A DNA stretch of 64,000 bases from the NCBI GenBank assembly GCA_035549075.1, contig DASZRT010000069.1, positions 1-64,000 on the forward strand, in the 5' to 3' direction. The position numbers were made by a program, and so were the translations under genes. The number at the start of each line of letters is the position of its first letter. Positions within the stretch are counted from its first letter, which is position 1. The notes under the pieces are model-generated. The model saw only the letters and a program-made list of their open reading frames with translations. It did no database searches and had not been told where the DNA came from. Below, piece after piece: positions 18,704-29,371 of the stretch. The DNA is from DASZFV01 sp035549075 (GTDB taxonomy: Bacteria > Myxococcota_A > Polyangia > Fen-1088).

Positions 18704-18919
18704 TCACTCGTTCGGCTTGTTGGCGTTCGCCGCGGCGCGGGCGGCCTTGCGCGCGGCGCGCTCTTCGTTCTTCTTCTGCTCGAGCGCGATCGCGTCGCGC
18801 GTCGCGCGGCCGCCCATGATGAAGCCCAGCGTGATCCCGAGGATGAAGATCACCGGGATGTAGATGAAGTGCGACGACGGCGGCGTGCCGATCGCGAACG
18901 TGGGCAGAAAGACGTTCAA
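18704..18919 (-). CDS. Small single-pass membrane protein at the end of the ccmC-ccmD unit
   Basis: This 71-residue product has one membrane helix (about residues 17-38, FIYIPVIFILGITLGFIMGG), followed by a Lys/Arg/Ala/Glu-rich helical tail (EQKKNEERAARKAARAAANA) that probably lies in the cytoplasm. It follows the ccmD-like gene by 13 bp on the same strand and converges on the FHA gene with a 1-bp gap. The family is not recognised. Position suggests a role with the heme exporter, but this is inference only. Confidence 0.6.
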   Translation of the reverse strand: MNVFLPTFAIGTPPSSHFIYIPVIFILGITLGFIMGGRATRDAIALEQKKNEERAARKAARAAANANKPNE

Positions 18920-18932
18920 CGCTTCGGCCCCT

Positions 18933-19199
18933 TCAACGTTTGTCGGCGGCGTCGAGCTTGGCTCTCAGCTCGCGCAGCTCGGACTTCACGCGCACGACGC
19001 CGCGCGCGACCGACACGACGTAGGCCAGCAGCGCGATCCAGATGAAGCTGTAGGCGATGCCGACGAACGGCCCGGCCGGCACCTCCTCGGTCGCCTTCCC
19101 CGAGATCTTCTCGAACTCCTGCGCGAAGGCGAGGGCGGGCGCCGCCAGCGTCGCCGCCACGACGGCGAGCGCGGCCGCGGCTTTCTTCATCGTCGTCAT
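18933..19199 (-). CDS. ccmD: CcmD-like heme exporter subunit
   Basis: This 88-residue protein has an N-terminal hydrophobic segment that looks like a signal sequence (ends ALAFAQ) and one central membrane helix (AYSFIWIALLAYVVSVARGV), followed by a coiled charged tail (KSELRELRAKLDAADKR). The single helix plus basic coil is the CcmD pattern; CcmD releases holo-CcmE from the CcmABC complex. The start ATG 19199 overlaps the ccmC stop in an ATGA arrangement, supporting the assignment. CcmD proteins are very short and poorly conserved, and the extra N-terminal signal is longer than usual. Confidence 0.72.
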   Translation of the reverse strand: MTTMKKAAAALAVVAATLAAPALAFAQEFEKISGKATEEVPAGPFVGIAYSFIWIALLAYVVSVARGVVRVKSELRELRAKLDAADKR

Positions 19200-19879
19200 G
19201 AACGAGCCTCCAACAGATCTTCGACGTCGAGCTTGAGCGTCGCGAGCTCGGCGCGCGCGCCCTCGAGCCGCGCGCGCACCGTGAGCAGCACGCTCCACAC
19301 GAGCGTGATGAGCAGCATCGAGCTCCAGAACGCGGGCCGCATGTGCGGGTCCAGCTTGGGCACGACCGTCGTCTGCGGGTGCACCGTGCGCCAAAAGTCG
19401 ACGCTCTTGTAGACGAGCGGCACGTCGACGGCCGCGAACAGCGCCAGCGCCGCCGACAGCTTGCGACCGCCCGGCCCGCCGTAGCGGCGCGCGAGCATGT
19501 AGCCGATCAAAATCAGAAACAGCAGCAGCGACGTCGTGAGCCGCGCGTCCCACTGCCAGTACACGCCCCAGGCCTTGCGCCCCCACAGCGGCCCCGTCAC
19601 CAGCGTGCAGGCGCCGAACAGCACGCCCAGCTCGCCCGCGGCCGCCGCGAGCCGGTCGCCGCGCTCGGACCCCTTGAACAGGTAGGCCATGCTGCCGGCG
19701 GCGCACGTGAACGTCGACAGGAACATCATCGAGGCGCACGGCACGTGGAAGTAGAAGATCTTCTGCACGAAGCCCATGACGGGCTCGATGGGCGCCGCGA
19801 GGATCATCGACGGCACGAACAGGAAACCGACGGCGGCGACGAGGATCGCGGCGACGAAGGCGACGCCTAAAGCGCGCAT
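19196..19879 (-). CDS. ccmC: Heme exporter protein CcmC
   Basis: This 227-residue six-helix membrane protein delivers heme to CcmE in cytochrome c maturation. The tryptophan-rich WWD signature is clear: GPLWGRKAWGVYWQWDARLT. Two conserved histidines that ligate heme are present in KIFYFHVPCA and RTVHPQ. I start at ATG 19879 because it precedes the first membrane helix; the frame extends to 19957 but the added residues overlap the divergent aminotransferase and are not hydrophobic. It is separated from ccmAB by about 3 kb of unrelated genes. Confidence 0.93.
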   Translation of the reverse strand: MRALGVAFVAAILVAAVGFLFVPSMILAAPIEPVMGFVQKIFYFHVPCASMMFLSTFTCAAGSMAYLFKGSERGDRLAAAAGELGVLFGACTLVTGPLWGRKAWGVYWQWDARLTTSLLLFLILIGYMLARRYGGPGGRKLSAALALFAAVDVPLVYKSVDFWRTVHPQTTVVPKLDPHMRPAFWSSMLLITLVWSVLLTVRARLEGARAELATLKLDVEDLLEARS

Positions 19880-19901
19880 GGAGGGCTTTATACTACGAAC
19901 C

Positions 19902-21170
19902 GTGTCAGACGACGGTTCACTCTCAGCGTTTCGCCCGGTCCCGCGGACAGGGGTCATCTACGTCACCACCGAGGCCGGCAAGCTCGGCTTCAACCCGGCC
20001 GCGCCGGACTGGTGCAACCTGGGGCAGGGCCAGCCCGAGACGGGCCCGCTGCCCGGCGCGCCCGCGCGCGTCCACGACGTGACGATCCACGTCGACGACC
20101 AGGAGTACGCGCCCGTGCCCGGCATCTGGGAGCTGCGGGAAGCCATCGCCGGGCACTACAACCGCCTCTACCGGCGCGGCATTCCTTCTCAGTACACGGC
20201 CGAGAACGTCAGCGTCTGCGGCGGCGGGCGCGCCTCGCTCACGCGCGCGGCGGCGAGCCTCGGCCACGTCAACCTCGGCCACTTCCTGCCCGACTACACG
20301 GCCTACGAAGAGCTGCTCGACATCTTCAAGGCCTTCACGGCGATCCCGATCCTGCTCGAGGGCGAGCGCGGTTACGCCTTCACCGTCGACGATCTGCGGC
20401 GCGAGGTGCACGGCCGCGGCCTTTCGGCGCTGCTGCTGTCGAACCCGTGCAACCCCACGGGCAAGCTCGTGCAGGGCGACGAGCTCGCGCGCTGGGTCGA
20501 CCTCGCGCGCGAGCTCGACTGCGCGTTGCTCTTCGACGAGTTCTACTCGCACTACGTGTGGAGCGGCCGGCCGGGCCAGCTGCCCGTCGAGAGCGCCGCG
20601 CGCCACGTGAAGGACGTCGACAAGGATCCCGTGGTCATCTTCGACGGGCTCACGAAGAACTGGCGCTACCCCGGCTGGCGCGTCACCTGGACCGTCGGCC
20701 CCAAGAAGGTCATCGAGGCCGTCGCGAGCGCCGGCTCGTTCCTCGACGGCGGCGGCTCGAAGCCCCTGCAGCGCGCCGCGATCCCGCTGCTCGAGGACGC
20801 GCACGTCGTCGCCGAGACCAACGCGATCCACACCGCCTTCCGCGCCAAGCGCGATCGCCTGCTGTCGGGCCTCGAGCGCCTCGGCGTGCGCACCGACCGC
20901 GCGCCCGACGGCACCTTCTACGTGTGGGGCAAGGTCGACGGCCTGCCGCCGCCGCTCAACGACGGCATGGGCTTCTTCCGCGCCGCCCTCGACAAGAAGG
21001 TCATCGCCGTCCCCGGCGAGTTCTTCGACATCAACCCCGGCAAGCGCCGCAGCCAACGCGCCTCCCGCTTCCGCAACCACGTCCGCTTCTCCTTCGGCCC
21101 ATCGATGGAGACGCTCGAGACCGCGCTCGCGCGGCTGGAAGATCTCGTCCGCGAATCGGCCGCGCGATAG
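19902..21170 (+). CDS. PLP-dependent class I/II aminotransferase
   Basis: The product has 422 residues from GTG 19902; an in-frame ATG at 19878 would overlap ccmC. It is a fold-type I PLP enzyme: LLLSNPCNPTGKL, the Asp of the cofactor site in LLFDEFYSHYVW, the Schiff-base lysine K252 in FDGLTKNWRYPGWR, and the C-terminal substrate Arg region FRNHVRFSFG. Closest in character to aspartate/aromatic-type aminotransferases. It is the only plus-strand gene inside the ccm region and sits between ccmC and the remaining ccm genes. A TATACT box in the 22-bp divergent spacer may serve as a -10 element. Confidence 0.9.
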   Translation: MSDDGSLSAFRPVPRTGVIYVTTEAGKLGFNPAAPDWCNLGQGQPETGPLPGAPARVHDVTIHVDDQEYAPVPGIWELREAIAGHYNRLYRRGIPSQYTAENVSVCGGGRASLTRAAASLGHVNLGHFLPDYTAYEELLDIFKAFTAIPILLEGERGYAFTVDDLRREVHGRGLSALLLSNPCNPTGKLVQGDELARWVDLARELDCALLFDEFYSHYVWSGRPGQLPVESAARHVKDVDKDPVVIFDGLTKNWRYPGWRVTWTVGPKKVIEAVASAGSFLDGGGSKPLQRAAIPLLEDAHVVAETNAIHTAFRAKRDRLLSGLERLGVRTDRAPDGTFYVWGKVDGLPPPLNDGMGFFRAALDKKVIAVPGEFFDINPGKRRSQRASRFRNHVRFSFGPSMETLETALARLEDLVRESAAR

Positions 21171-21189
21171 TGGCCAGATCGTTGCTAGG

Positions 21190-21416
21190 CTCATCATCCG
21201 CCACATCTCGCCGGAGGACTCGTTTCGGGTGAGGGCGGGGTGCATCCCGCGGAACGGGTCCTGTCAGCTCGGCGATCCCTTCCCACTGAACTTTTTTTCG
21301 GGCTCGAGGGACTCGCGCTCGTCGGTGCGAGCGCACCGATCCCCATGGACTCGCGAAAAAAAGCTTCAGCGGGCCCCTTCCCTCACTGCCACCCGTTCCA
21401 CGGGCTGCACCCCGCC
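21190..21416. repeat. Candidate structured element, copy A
   Basis: Copy A of a ~230-bp element shared, in inverted orientation, with 21491-21724. It starts with a 25-bp block (21190-21214) matching copy B at 24 of 25 bases. Outer arms at 21234-21258 and 21392-21416 form a 25-bp inverted repeat with two mismatches. Inside it, CTTTTTTTCG (21291-21300) pairs perfectly with CGAAAAAAAG (21354-21363), extended by TGAA/TTCA with one bulged base. A hairpin TCGGTGC-GAGC-GCACCGA lies at the centre. No protein reading frame shows coding character. The nested stems suggest an RNA or a mobile palindromic element; the transcribed strand is unknown. Confidence 0.6.
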
Positions 21417-21490
21417 GACAACACGACCCGATCGTCTCGATACAGGTCCGACACAGCCGTATCGACTTTGGCGGGATCGGCCTCTCGCAT

Positions 21491-21724
21491 CGGCGGCGGG
21501 AAGCGAGCGGGAATGGGTGACGCGAAGGGGGGGACCCCGATGAGGCTTTTTCCCGAGGCAGTCCATGGGGATCAGCCGCCGGTTGATCACGGCACCAGAA
21601 CAACGACGGTACCCGAGGGACAAAGACTCAGCGGGGAGGACCCCGCAGCGGCAGGACCCGTTCCCGCGAGCGCCCGCCGCCCGACAACGAAAGGATCCGC
21701 CGGCGAGATGTGACGGATGATGAG
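21491..21724. repeat. Candidate structured element, copy B (inverted)
   Basis: Copy B lies reversed relative to copy A and 74 bp from it. Conserved blocks keep their order and spacing: the 25-bp end block (21700-21724), GGAACGGGTCCTG, the 14-bp block GATCCCCATGGACT (minus strand of 21560-21573) and the terminal ACCCATTCC. Its outer arms are 21491-21517 and 21658-21683. Its inner stem pairs 21541-21554 with 21617-21630, in which TGAA/TTCA of copy A is replaced by TGAG/CTCA, a compensatory change. It also has a perfect GCGGGG-TCCT-CCCCGC hairpin. The middle sequence has diverged strongly while pairing is kept. Confidence 0.6.
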
Positions 21725-21726
21725 GA

Positions 21727-21746
21727 GGGAGGGAGCTGCCCCTCCC
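21727..21746 (-). terminator. Possible terminator of the Gly-rich lipoprotein gene
   Basis: GGGAGGG (21727-21733) and CCCTCCC (21740-21746) form a 7-bp stem around a 6-base loop, 13 bp after the stop of the minus-strand lipoprotein gene and immediately beside copy B of the structured element. No T tract follows. Confidence 0.35.
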
Positions 21747-21759
21747 CAGGAAGGGACGC

Positions 21760-22803
21760 TCAGTCGCGGCAGCAGAGGACGCCGCCGAGCCGGGGGCTGC
21801 CCTTCACGACTTGGTCGAGCTCGTTCAGGTCTTGGCCGGGCTGGCCGTTGCCGGTCGCGCAGGACCAGGGCGCGTTGTTGTCGCAGTCGGTGTCGCGCAA
21901 CAAGCGGTTGAGCGGGTTGCACGAGTGATCGGGGGTGCCGCCGAACGTGCCGCAGCCGTAGAGGTTGTTCGCGCCCTGGCCGTTCGTCGTGCAGACGTTG
22001 TTTTCGGCGCGCTGGCGCGTCGCGAAGAACACGCGGTCGCCCATGAAGGGCGAGATCGCTTGGTTGCAGCCGCCGGGGATCGCGGCGATCGCGGCGGCGT
22101 TCTCGCAGACGTGCCATCCAACGGCGCACAGATCGGCGGCCGAGCAGCCGCCGCCGTTGGGGCGCGCGCCGTCGTTGCCGGCGGCGCGGTTGCACTTGGG
22201 CGTGCGGCTCGCGAGCGACGTGAGGCCTGGCTCGTCCCACGCGCCGAAGCAGCCGGCGATCTGTGGGTATGAGATCGTGTCGGTGTAGCCTTCGCGTGAG
22301 CCGTCGGCGCAGCCGGCGATGTAGAGCGCCGTGTTGCCGCCCGCGCCGGTGACGCCGCCCGTGGCGGTCGTGCCGCCCGTGCCGGTGACGCCGCCCGTGG
22401 CGGTCGTGCCGCCCGTGCCCGTGACGCCCGCGAAGCCCGAGGCGCCGCCCGTGTCGGTCGCGCCGCCCGAGCCACCCGTCGCGACGGTGGTGCCGCCGCT
22501 GCCCGTCGTGTCGCCCCCCGTGCCGCCGGTGGACGTCACGTCGCCGCCGGTGCCGCCCGCGGCGGTGTTGCCGCCCGAGCCTGTGTCACCGCCGACGCTC
22601 GTGGTGTCGCCACCGGCGCCGATGTCGCCGCCGTCTCCGCCTTGGGGACCCGCGTCGGGGCGGACGCCACCCGAGCCGAGGCTGCCGCCGCCGCCGGTCT
22701 GCACGTTGAACTTGCTCGTGAGGCCGTGCGTGTCGACGGTGCACGAACCGACGACGAAGGCCGTCAACCCGACGGCCAGCAGGTGTCGATACACGACCTG
22801 CAT
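21760..22803 (-). CDS. Cys-rich surface lipoprotein with long Gly/Thr linker
   Basis: The 347-residue product starts at ATG 22803, with a signal sequence and lipobox VVGSC. Residues about 35-155 are a low-complexity Gly/Thr/Ser linker built from TGG-type units. The C-terminal ~180 residues form a Cys-rich domain beginning IAGCADGSREGYTD, with a run of at least ten cysteines, ending VLCCRD. This kind of domain, placed after a TGG linker, is familiar from myxobacterial lipoproteins, but its function is not known to me. It lies just downstream of ccmB on the same strand, separated by 103 bp, and may not belong to the ccm operon. Confidence 0.75.
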   Translation of the reverse strand: MQVVYRHLLAVGLTAFVVGSCTVDTHGLTSKFNVQTGGGGSLGSGGVRPDAGPQGGDGGDIGAGGDTTSVGGDTGSGGNTAAGGTGGDVTSTGGTGGDTTGSGGTTVATGGSGGATDTGGASGFAGVTGTGGTTATGGVTGTGGTTATGGVTGAGGNTALYIAGCADGSREGYTDTISYPQIAGCFGAWDEPGLTSLASRTPKCNRAAGNDGARPNGGGCSAADLCAVGWHVCENAAAIAAIPGGCNQAISPFMGDRVFFATRQRAENNVCTTNGQGANNLYGCGTFGGTPDHSCNPLNRLLRDTDCDNNAPWSCATGNGQPGQDLNELDQVVKGSPRLGGVLCCRD

Positions 22804-22906
22804 GACGAGATCGATCTTACGTGTCGCGATCGCCGTGAACAAGAATGACCGCGTGCATTCGGCGCGTGCTCAGCGCACGAGCGCTCCCACCTCCGCGCAC
22901 GAAGAC

Positions 22907-23635
22907 CTACTCGCCTGTGACGACGGGCTCGAACGCCGAGAGGCCGACGGTGACGAAGATGACGGCGACGGCGACGAGGAACTGCGTCCAGAAGCGCGCG
23001 CCGTCGAAGTCGGGCGAGATCGGGTCGATGAGCTGGGCGGTCCCACGCGCGCCCGCGATGACGACGGGCACGATGATCGGGTAGAGCAGCGTCGAGAGCA
23101 GCACGTCGCGGCTGCGCGAGCGGAGCAGCGCCGCCGAGAACACGCAGCCGACGGCCGCGAAGGCCACGGTGCCGAGCGCGAGCAGCGTGGCGACGCGCGG
23201 GAGCTCGGTCGCGATCTTGTTCGTGAACAGCACGCCCACGAGGAAGACCAGCACGACCTCGACGACGAGCATGAGCGCGATGGTCGCGGCGAGCTTGCCG
23301 AGGTAGATCGCGGCGCGCGGCGCCGGGGAGAGGAGAAGAGACCGGATGGCCTCGCCGTCGCGCTCGCGATCGAACGTGCGGCCGAGGCCCACGGTGCCCG
23401 AGACGACGAGCGCGATCCACAGGATGCCGGACGTCACGGGCGCGGGCGGGCGCGCGTCGCCGACGACGAACGCGAAGCTGAAGATCAGCACGACGACGAC
23501 GGCGAGGAAGGTCATCGTCGCGAGGATCTCGCGGCTGCGCCACTCGATGCGCAGATCCTTGGCGGCGATGCGCAGCGTTTGGCTCAGGAACGACGGTGCG
23601 TTCACCGGCTCAGCCACGCGTGCGGCCTCAGCCAC
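22907..23635 (-). CDS. ccmB: Heme exporter protein CcmB
   Basis: This 242-residue six-helix membrane subunit of the CcmABCD complex has the family start RIAAKDLRIEWRSREILATM, the central LGRTFDRERDGEAIRSLLLSP, and YLGKLAA; these are characteristic of CcmB. The start is GTG 23635, which overlaps the 3' end of ccmA by 8 bp, giving translational coupling. CcmB with CcmA forms the ABC module that powers transfer of heme from CcmC to CcmE. Length is normal. Confidence 0.93.
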   Translation of the reverse strand: MAEAARVAEPVNAPSFLSQTLRIAAKDLRIEWRSREILATMTFLAVVVVLIFSFAFVVGDARPPAPVTSGILWIALVVSGTVGLGRTFDRERDGEAIRSLLLSPAPRAAIYLGKLAATIALMLVVEVVLVFLVGVLFTNKIATELPRVATLLALGTVAFAAVGCVFSAALLRSRSRDVLLSTLLYPIIVPVVIAGARGTAQLIDPISPDFDGARFWTQFLVAVAVIFVTVGLSAFEPVVTGE

Positions 23636-24341
23636 GAGTACGCTCCGCGTAGAGGGTGCGGAGCGCCTCGGCGCCGAAGCGGCCGTCGCGCGTCTCGTCG
23701 TGGGCGACGCGGCCGCGGCGCAGCACGACGACGTGCTCGGCGACGGCGGCGGCCGCGTCCAGGTCGTGCGTCACGAGCACGACGACGCGGCCCGCGTCGC
23801 GCTCGGCGGTGAGCTCGGTCTGCAGCCACGCCGCGCCCGCGGGGTCGAGCGCCGACGACGGCTCGTCGAACAGCAGCAGCGACGGCTCGTGCAGCAGCGC
23901 GCGCGCGAGGGCCAGGCGCTGCAGCATGCCGCGCGAGAAGGTCCGCGCCGCCGCGCCCGCGGGCGCCTCGCCGAGCCCGACGCGCCCGAGCATGGCGTCG
24001 GCGCGCGCGCCAGGCGCGGCGACGCCGTTGAGCTCGGCGAAGAGCACGAGGTTCTCGCGCGCCGTGAGGTCGCCGTAGACGCCCGGGTCGTGGCCGACGT
24101 AGCCGATGCGCGCGCGCGCCTCCGACGCGCGGCCGAGCGCGCGCCCGCCCCACGTGACCTCGCCCGTCGTGGGCGGCACGAGCGTCGACAAGATCCCCAG
24201 CAGCGTCGTCTTGCCGGCGCCGTTGGGGCCGAGCACGGCGCTCACGCGGCCGGCCTCGAAGGTCGTGCTGACGTCGATGAGCGCGCGCCGTCCCGCGTAG
24301 GTCTTGCCGACTTTCCGCAGGACGAGCGCGTCCGCCGTCAT
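23628..24341 (-). CDS. ccmA: Cytochrome c biogenesis ATP-binding protein CcmA
   Basis: This 237-residue ABC ATPase has Walker A GPNGAGKTTL, Q-loop region YVGHDPGVYGDLT, signature FSRGMLQRLALARALL, Walker B LLLFDEPSSALD and H-loop VTHD. The FSRGM(L/K)QR signature and its place before ccmB identify CcmA. ATG 24341 is chosen because it overlaps the upstream TGA as TGATG; a GTG one codon earlier is equally open. It supplies ATP hydrolysis for release of holo-CcmE. Confidence 0.94.
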   Translation of the reverse strand: MTADALVLRKVGKTYAGRRALIDVSTTFEAGRVSAVLGPNGAGKTTLLGILSTLVPPTTGEVTWGGRALGRASEARARIGYVGHDPGVYGDLTARENLVLFAELNGVAAPGARADAMLGRVGLGEAPAGAAARTFSRGMLQRLALARALLHEPSLLLFDEPSSALDPAGAAWLQTELTAERDAGRVVVLVTHDLDAAAAVAEHVVVLRRGRVAHDETRDGRFGAEALRTLYAERTRG

Positions 24342-25975
24342 CACGAGGCGCGCGGCTCGTCGAGCGTCGCGAGCTGGCGGTACACGCCTTCGAGCTTCGC
24401 GACCAGCTCGCGGCGGCGCTCGGGCGTCGCCGAAGCCGCGCCCGACTTGGCGGCGCGCTCGACGGTGACGAGCTCGGCGAAGAGCGACTCGCGCCGCGCC
24501 TCGAGGCGTGTGCGCTCGTCGGCGGCGACCTTGCGCGCGTCGCCCGCGGCCCGGCGCCCGAAGACGATCGCGCCCGCGATGAGCAGCAACGTCAGCACGG
24601 CGGCGACGACGCGGCCCGAGTGATCCTGCGAAGGCAAGCCCGTCACGGTGAAGCGCATGACGCCGCCCGCGGGGATCGCCGAGCCGGGCATGACCCAGTA
24701 CTTCTTGCCGTTGGCCTCGCGCTCTTGCCGCGCGCCCACGCCGGGCCCCGAGATCTCGAGGCCGGGGATCTGCTCGTGGATGAGCGTGAAGAGGCCGATG
24801 CCGTTCGGCATGGGCTGCTCGAAGTCCTTGGTCGTGCCGCGGTAGGGGAGCACGAACCCGAACGTCACCTCGTTGCCCGCGGACTTGGCGTCGGTCTGAC
24901 CGAGCGACGACTTGGGCGAGATCGTGCCGTGCACGGCCATGCCGTGGTTGGCGCGCACCTCGACCTTGCGCCCGCCGCTCTCGGCCGCCTCGGCGCCCGT
25001 GAACTCCTTGGGCAGCGGGATCTCGAAGGCGCCCGGGCCCGGGTCGAACATCTTCTTCGACGTGTTCTCGAGCGGCAGCATCTCGAGGAACTGCTGCGTG
25101 TCCTCGCGCAGCTGCAGGATGATGCGCGCGCCCTCGCCGATCGTGATGACCGACGGGTCGCTCGTGTGCTCGAGCGCGTGGATGTCGGCGCGCGCGCCCG
25201 TGTCCTCGGGCATCGCGAACGGGTCGGTGCCGATGTGCTGGCCGTGGAAGTCGACCACGGCGGCGTAGCCGGCCGTGCGGCCCGTCGCGAGATCGGCGAA
25301 GCGCGCCGTGCCGTCGGCGCCCGTCGTCGCGTGGTGAACCGTGACCTTGTTGGTCTGGTCGACGGACCCGAGCGTGATGGGGTGGTTCGGCACGGGCCGG
25401 CCGCCCTCGTCGACGAGCTGCACGACGAGCGTGCCCTTGGGCAGCGTCGGGTCGGGGTGCGACGAGCCCGTCGCCGAGCCGAGCGCGAACGCGTCGGCGC
25501 CGCCCGCGGCCTCGCCGCCGCTGTCGTCACCCGCGGGCGCGTCGCCGAGGCCGGCGATGAGCATCGTGCGCACGCCGCCCTCGGCGGGAATCGTGAAGGT
25601 GTCGGTCTTGAGCAGCTCGCCGTCGACCTTGACCTCGGCGTGGAACTCGTCGCCGGCCGCCAGGCCCTCGATGAGCGCGCGGCCGCCGGCGTCGGTCGTC
25701 GCCGTGCGCTTGCGCGCGTCGCCGCCGGCGTTCTTCGTGATGACGGTGATCTCGGCGCCCGCGACGGCGTTCGACGGCATCTTGCGCGCGACGCGCACGC
25801 TGACCGTGCCCGCGGGCATCCCGCGATCGGGCAGCGGCCGCCCGGAGATCGCGCGCATGTTCGGCATGCCCGGCGGGCCGCCGCCCGCCGCGCCGCCGGC
25901 GAACGGCTGCGCGCGCGCCGCGCCCGCGAGCGACAACGAAACGACGGCGACCGCCGCGATCCCGAGCCGCCTCAC
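24341..25975 (-). CDS. Exported carboxypeptidase-regulatory-like domain protein with C-terminal anchor
   Basis: The 544-residue product starts at GTG 25975, which overlaps the preceding stop in a GTGA arrangement and opens a signal peptide ending GAARAQ. Two Ig-like, carboxypeptidase-regulatory-type repeats are visible: one around residues 45-115 (TTDAGGRALIEGLAAGDEFHA) and one around 170-240 (TTGADGTARFADLATG). A membrane helix (VVAAVLTLLLIAGAIVF, about 470) is followed by a cytoplasmic coiled-coil tail (ERRRELVAKLEGVYRQL). It is embedded between the ccmF-H fusion and ccmA, so a role in or near cytochrome assembly is suggested by position only. Confidence 0.75.
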   Translation of the reverse strand: MRRLGIAAVAVVSLSLAGAARAQPFAGGAAGGGPPGMPNMRAISGRPLPDRGMPAGTVSVRVARKMPSNAVAGAEITVITKNAGGDARKRTATTDAGGRALIEGLAAGDEFHAEVKVDGELLKTDTFTIPAEGGVRTMLIAGLGDAPAGDDSGGEAAGGADAFALGSATGSSHPDPTLPKGTLVVQLVDEGGRPVPNHPITLGSVDQTNKVTVHHATTGADGTARFADLATGRTAGYAAVVDFHGQHIGTDPFAMPEDTGARADIHALEHTSDPSVITIGEGARIILQLREDTQQFLEMLPLENTSKKMFDPGPGAFEIPLPKEFTGAEAAESGGRKVEVRANHGMAVHGTISPKSSLGQTDAKSAGNEVTFGFVLPYRGTTKDFEQPMPNGIGLFTLIHEQIPGLEISGPGVGARQEREANGKKYWVMPGSAIPAGGVMRFTVTGLPSQDHSGRVVAAVLTLLLIAGAIVFGRRAAGDARKVAADERTRLEARRESLFAELVTVERAAKSGAASATPERRRELVAKLEGVYRQLATLDEPRAS

Positions 25976-26643
25976 GCCTTCAGCTTTCCGCCGCACTTCT
26001 TGCAGAACTCGGCGTCGTCGTCGTTGGCCGTGCCGCACCGGCCGCACGCGCCGGCGACGATGGCGCTCGGCAGCGCAGGATCGGCCGAGCTCTCTTGCGC
26101 GCCCCCGCCCGCGGCGTCTTCCGCCGCGAGGCGATCGCGCAGCTCGCGCTCGATGAGCGGCTTGAAGTTGTCGCCTGCCTCGAGCTCGCTGATGAGGCGC
26201 ATCGCCCGGCGGCGGTAGCGCTCGACCATCTCTTTGTAGTCGCCCTCGGCGATCTTGCGCATCTGGTAGTCGAGCTCGATCTCCTTGATGGCCTTGAGCA
26301 CGAGCTGCTTTTCGCGCTCGAGCTCGCGCATCCGCTGGGGCGCGCGGCCCGCGACACGCGCCGCGCTTTCGTTCGAACGCGACAGCGGATCGAGCACGCG
26401 CCACAGCGCGACGCTCGCGAGCACGAGCGTGAGCCCGCCGAGCCCGAGCATGACGAGCGGCGCGCCCAAGCGCATCTTCATGACGGCGATGCCGTAGAGC
26501 GACGTGAGCGCGGCGCCGCCGAGCCCGAGCACCAACGAGGGAATGCGGCGACGCGCGGCCTTGGGCGCGCTGGCGACGGCTTCGTCGGCGTCGTCGACCT
26601 CACCCGCGGCTGCGGGGAGCGTTTGATCCTTGGCGGTGGACAC
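25972..26643 (-). CDS. Two-helix membrane protein with C-terminal zinc ribbon
   Basis: The 223-residue product starts at GTG 26643, three bases after the ccmF-H stop. Two membrane helices lie about residues 35-85, followed by a long charged helix (REKQLVLKAIKEIELDYQMRKIAEGDY) and a zinc ribbon CGRCGTANDDDAEFCKKCG. The helix resembles the cytoplasmic linker seen in CcmI-like proteins that accompany cytochrome c maturation genes, but that link is weak. The zinc ribbon suggests protein or nucleic-acid contacts on the cytoplasmic face. Overlaps the next gene by 4 bp. Confidence 0.72.
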   Translation of the reverse strand: MSTAKDQTLPAAAGEVDDADEAVASAPKAARRRIPSLVLGLGGAALTSLYGIAVMKMRLGAPLVMLGLGGLTLVLASVALWRVLDPLSRSNESAARVAGRAPQRMRELEREKQLVLKAIKEIELDYQMRKIAEGDYKEMVERYRRRAMRLISELEAGDNFKPLIERELRDRLAAEDAAGGGAQESSADPALPSAIVAGACGRCGTANDDDAEFCKKCGGKLKA

Positions 26644-26646
26644 GGG

Positions 26647-29193
<2,547 letters not shown>

Positions 29194-29371
29194 GACGACC
29201 CTCCAGCCGGGCGGTCTCGCGGGGGATCACGAGGACGGCGCGGAAGTTCTCGCAACTTAACACAGACCCGGCGAGCGGGCCGGCGTGGCGATTCAACCCG
29301 AACCCGGGCGCGCCCGCGCTTATTCCTTTCCGGAGCGCCGTCAGCGGGACAGGGCTCGAACGACCTTCGCC

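Noticed and set aside
21229..21713. Short ORFs within the paired inverted elements
   Set aside because: The two element copies do not conserve a reading frame across their aligned parts, while pairing is conserved, so a coding role is unlikely.
21190..21724. Integron attC site or retron
   Set aside because: No GTTRRRY/RYYYAAC ends and no integrase or reverse transcriptase gene is in the window.
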